Part shown: piece after piece, positions 5,610 to 6,116 of the stretch
Layout: every line of letters begins with the position of its first letter
Position numbering within the stretch: the first letter of the stretch is position 1
Origin: Methanobacteriota archaeon
Lineage (GTDB): Archaea; Thermoplasmatota; Poseidoniia; Poseidoniales; Thalassarchaeaceae
Reading direction: 5' to 3'
Assembly (NCBI GenBank): GCA_002685895.1
Contig: NYYK01000080.1
Coordinates: forward strand, 2,207-8,322
DNA: 6,116 nucleotides
Made by a program: the position numbers and the translations under genes
Notes under the pieces: generated by a model
Database searches by the model: none
What the model saw: only the letters and a program-made list of their open reading frames with translations
What the model was told of the DNA's origin: nothing

Positions 5610-6116
5610 CTATTGCTGCTGATCTTGGAAATGACCAGCGTATTGTTGCGCGTACTGTCTTGCTGTATCCTCTGGGTAGCCCTGAGCAATCAACTGTTGC
5701 ACATAGGCCTCCATTGGGTCCATACCTGCAACACCAGCGAATCCTGTCACATCTTCACTGCCGCCTCTGCGAGAGCGAATCACAAGTAGTGAAAGAATGA
5801 AGATGACAAGTAGAATGGCGGCACCGATTCCAGCATACAGGAGTATACTTGCCATGCCACCCTCACCTTGAGTATCGGTGTTGGTATCAGTTTCACAACC
5901 TTCAGCATCTGGATTTTCAACACAGGGGTCAACATTGGAGTCAACTGGTGGCAGGTTGATGTCAATCTGCTGATATAGGGTCCAAGTCTGACCATCGCCC
6001 TCGACAACCTTCAGATAGATTGTCTGGATTGAGCCGTTCTCATTGTATAGATCTTCTATCTTCAACTTGAGACTGAATTCCGAACCATCACCGAGATTGC
6101 GAACATCAGCAAACTT
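5610..6116 (-). CDS. C-terminal part of a membrane-anchored surface protein with a UBA-like cytoplasmic tail (5' end outside window)
   Basis: The frame is open to the window edge, giving the last 168 residues and a TAG stop at 5610-5612. Fragment residues 1-58 look like a beta-rich extracellular domain (LGDGSEFSLKL, QTIYLKVVEGDGQTWTLYQQ). A Pro/Asp/Thr-rich linker follows with two cysteines (C65, C74, spaced as in a small disulfide loop). One hydrophobic helix covers about 89-113 and ends in RSRR, a stop-transfer signal that places the C-terminus in the cytoplasm. The tail has a Gly-rich hinge and then MDPMEAYVQQLIAQGYPEDT (132-151) running into ARQYAQQYAGHFQDQQQ. Two amphipathic helices around a GYP turn recall the first part of a UBA domain. 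I recall similar tails on surface proteins of marine Group II archaea, but this was not checked. A TTG at 6063-6065 could be taken as a start, but coding clearly continues upstream. The specific function is unknown. Confidence 0.85.
   Translation of the reverse strand, partial: KFADVRNLGDGSEFSLKLKIEDLYNENGSIQTIYLKVVEGDGQTWTLYQQIDINLPPVDSNVDPCVENPDAEGCETDTNTDTQGEGGMASILLYAGIGAAILLVIFILSLLVIRSRRGGSEDVTGFAGVAGMDPMEAYVQQLIAQGYPEDTARQYAQQYAGHFQDQQQ

Noticed and set aside
5253..5789. Plus-strand open frame across the SAHH 5' end, the intergenic hairpin and the membrane protein tail
   Set aside because: It is antisense to two well-supported genes, has no recognisable motif, and its composition follows the complement of those genes.
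6063..6065. TTG as the start of the minus-strand membrane protein
   Set aside because: The frame is open to the window edge with domain-like sequence upstream, and a surface protein should begin with a signal peptide, which is absent at this point.

Overview
The window looks like a piece of an archaeal genome, most likely from the marine Thermoplasmatota (Marine Group II/III, Poseidoniales-like). This is inference from gene content. The supports are a stand-alone TFIIB-type zinc ribbon, an S-adenosylhomocysteine hydrolase (SAHH) with the short C-terminus, a secreted phosphatase ending in a PGF-like membrane anchor, a GGTGA ribosome binding site, and a surface protein with a Gln/Tyr/Ala-rich cytoplasmic tail of a kind I recall from this group. 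Genes are densely packed. GC is roughly 45-52% in most genes by spot hand count, but one gene is far poorer in GC.

Layout: (1) 1-465 (+) is the C-terminal RGG-rich tail of a protein whose start lies outside the window, probably an RNA-binding protein such as an RNA helicase. Its repeats include a nearly perfect 63-bp tandem duplication. (2) 469-678 (-) is a small basic zinc-ribbon protein that converges on the RGG gene with a 3-bp gap. (3) 777-2147 (+) is a secreted purple-acid-phosphatase-type metallophosphoesterase with every metal ligand present and an unusual C-terminal end that may be frameshifted. (4) 2171-2398 (-) is a two-helix DUF2061 membrane protein. (5) 2512-3519 (+) is a TPR-like protein with two membrane helices, which I cannot assign to a named family. 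(6) 3536-4222 (+) is an AlkD-type DNA alkylation repair glycosylase. It is very AT-rich and looks acquired. (7) 4226-5515 (-) is SAHH, converging on alkD with a 3-bp gap. (8) 5610-6116 (-) is the C-terminal part of a membrane-anchored surface protein, followed by a strong hairpin that is probably its terminator.

The genes do not form one pathway. SAHH is a housekeeping methyl-cycle enzyme, the phosphatase probably scavenges phosphate outside the cell, and AlkD repairs alkylated DNA. The only likely co-transcribed pair is the TPR/membrane gene with alkD (16-bp gap). I see no defence system, CRISPR array, insertion sequence, tRNA or rRNA. The points most worth a second look are the low-GC alkD gene, the UBA-like cytoplasmic tail at 5610-5740, the stand-alone TFIIB-like ribbon, and the phosphatase C-terminus. 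No stretch over 300 bases lacks a gene.
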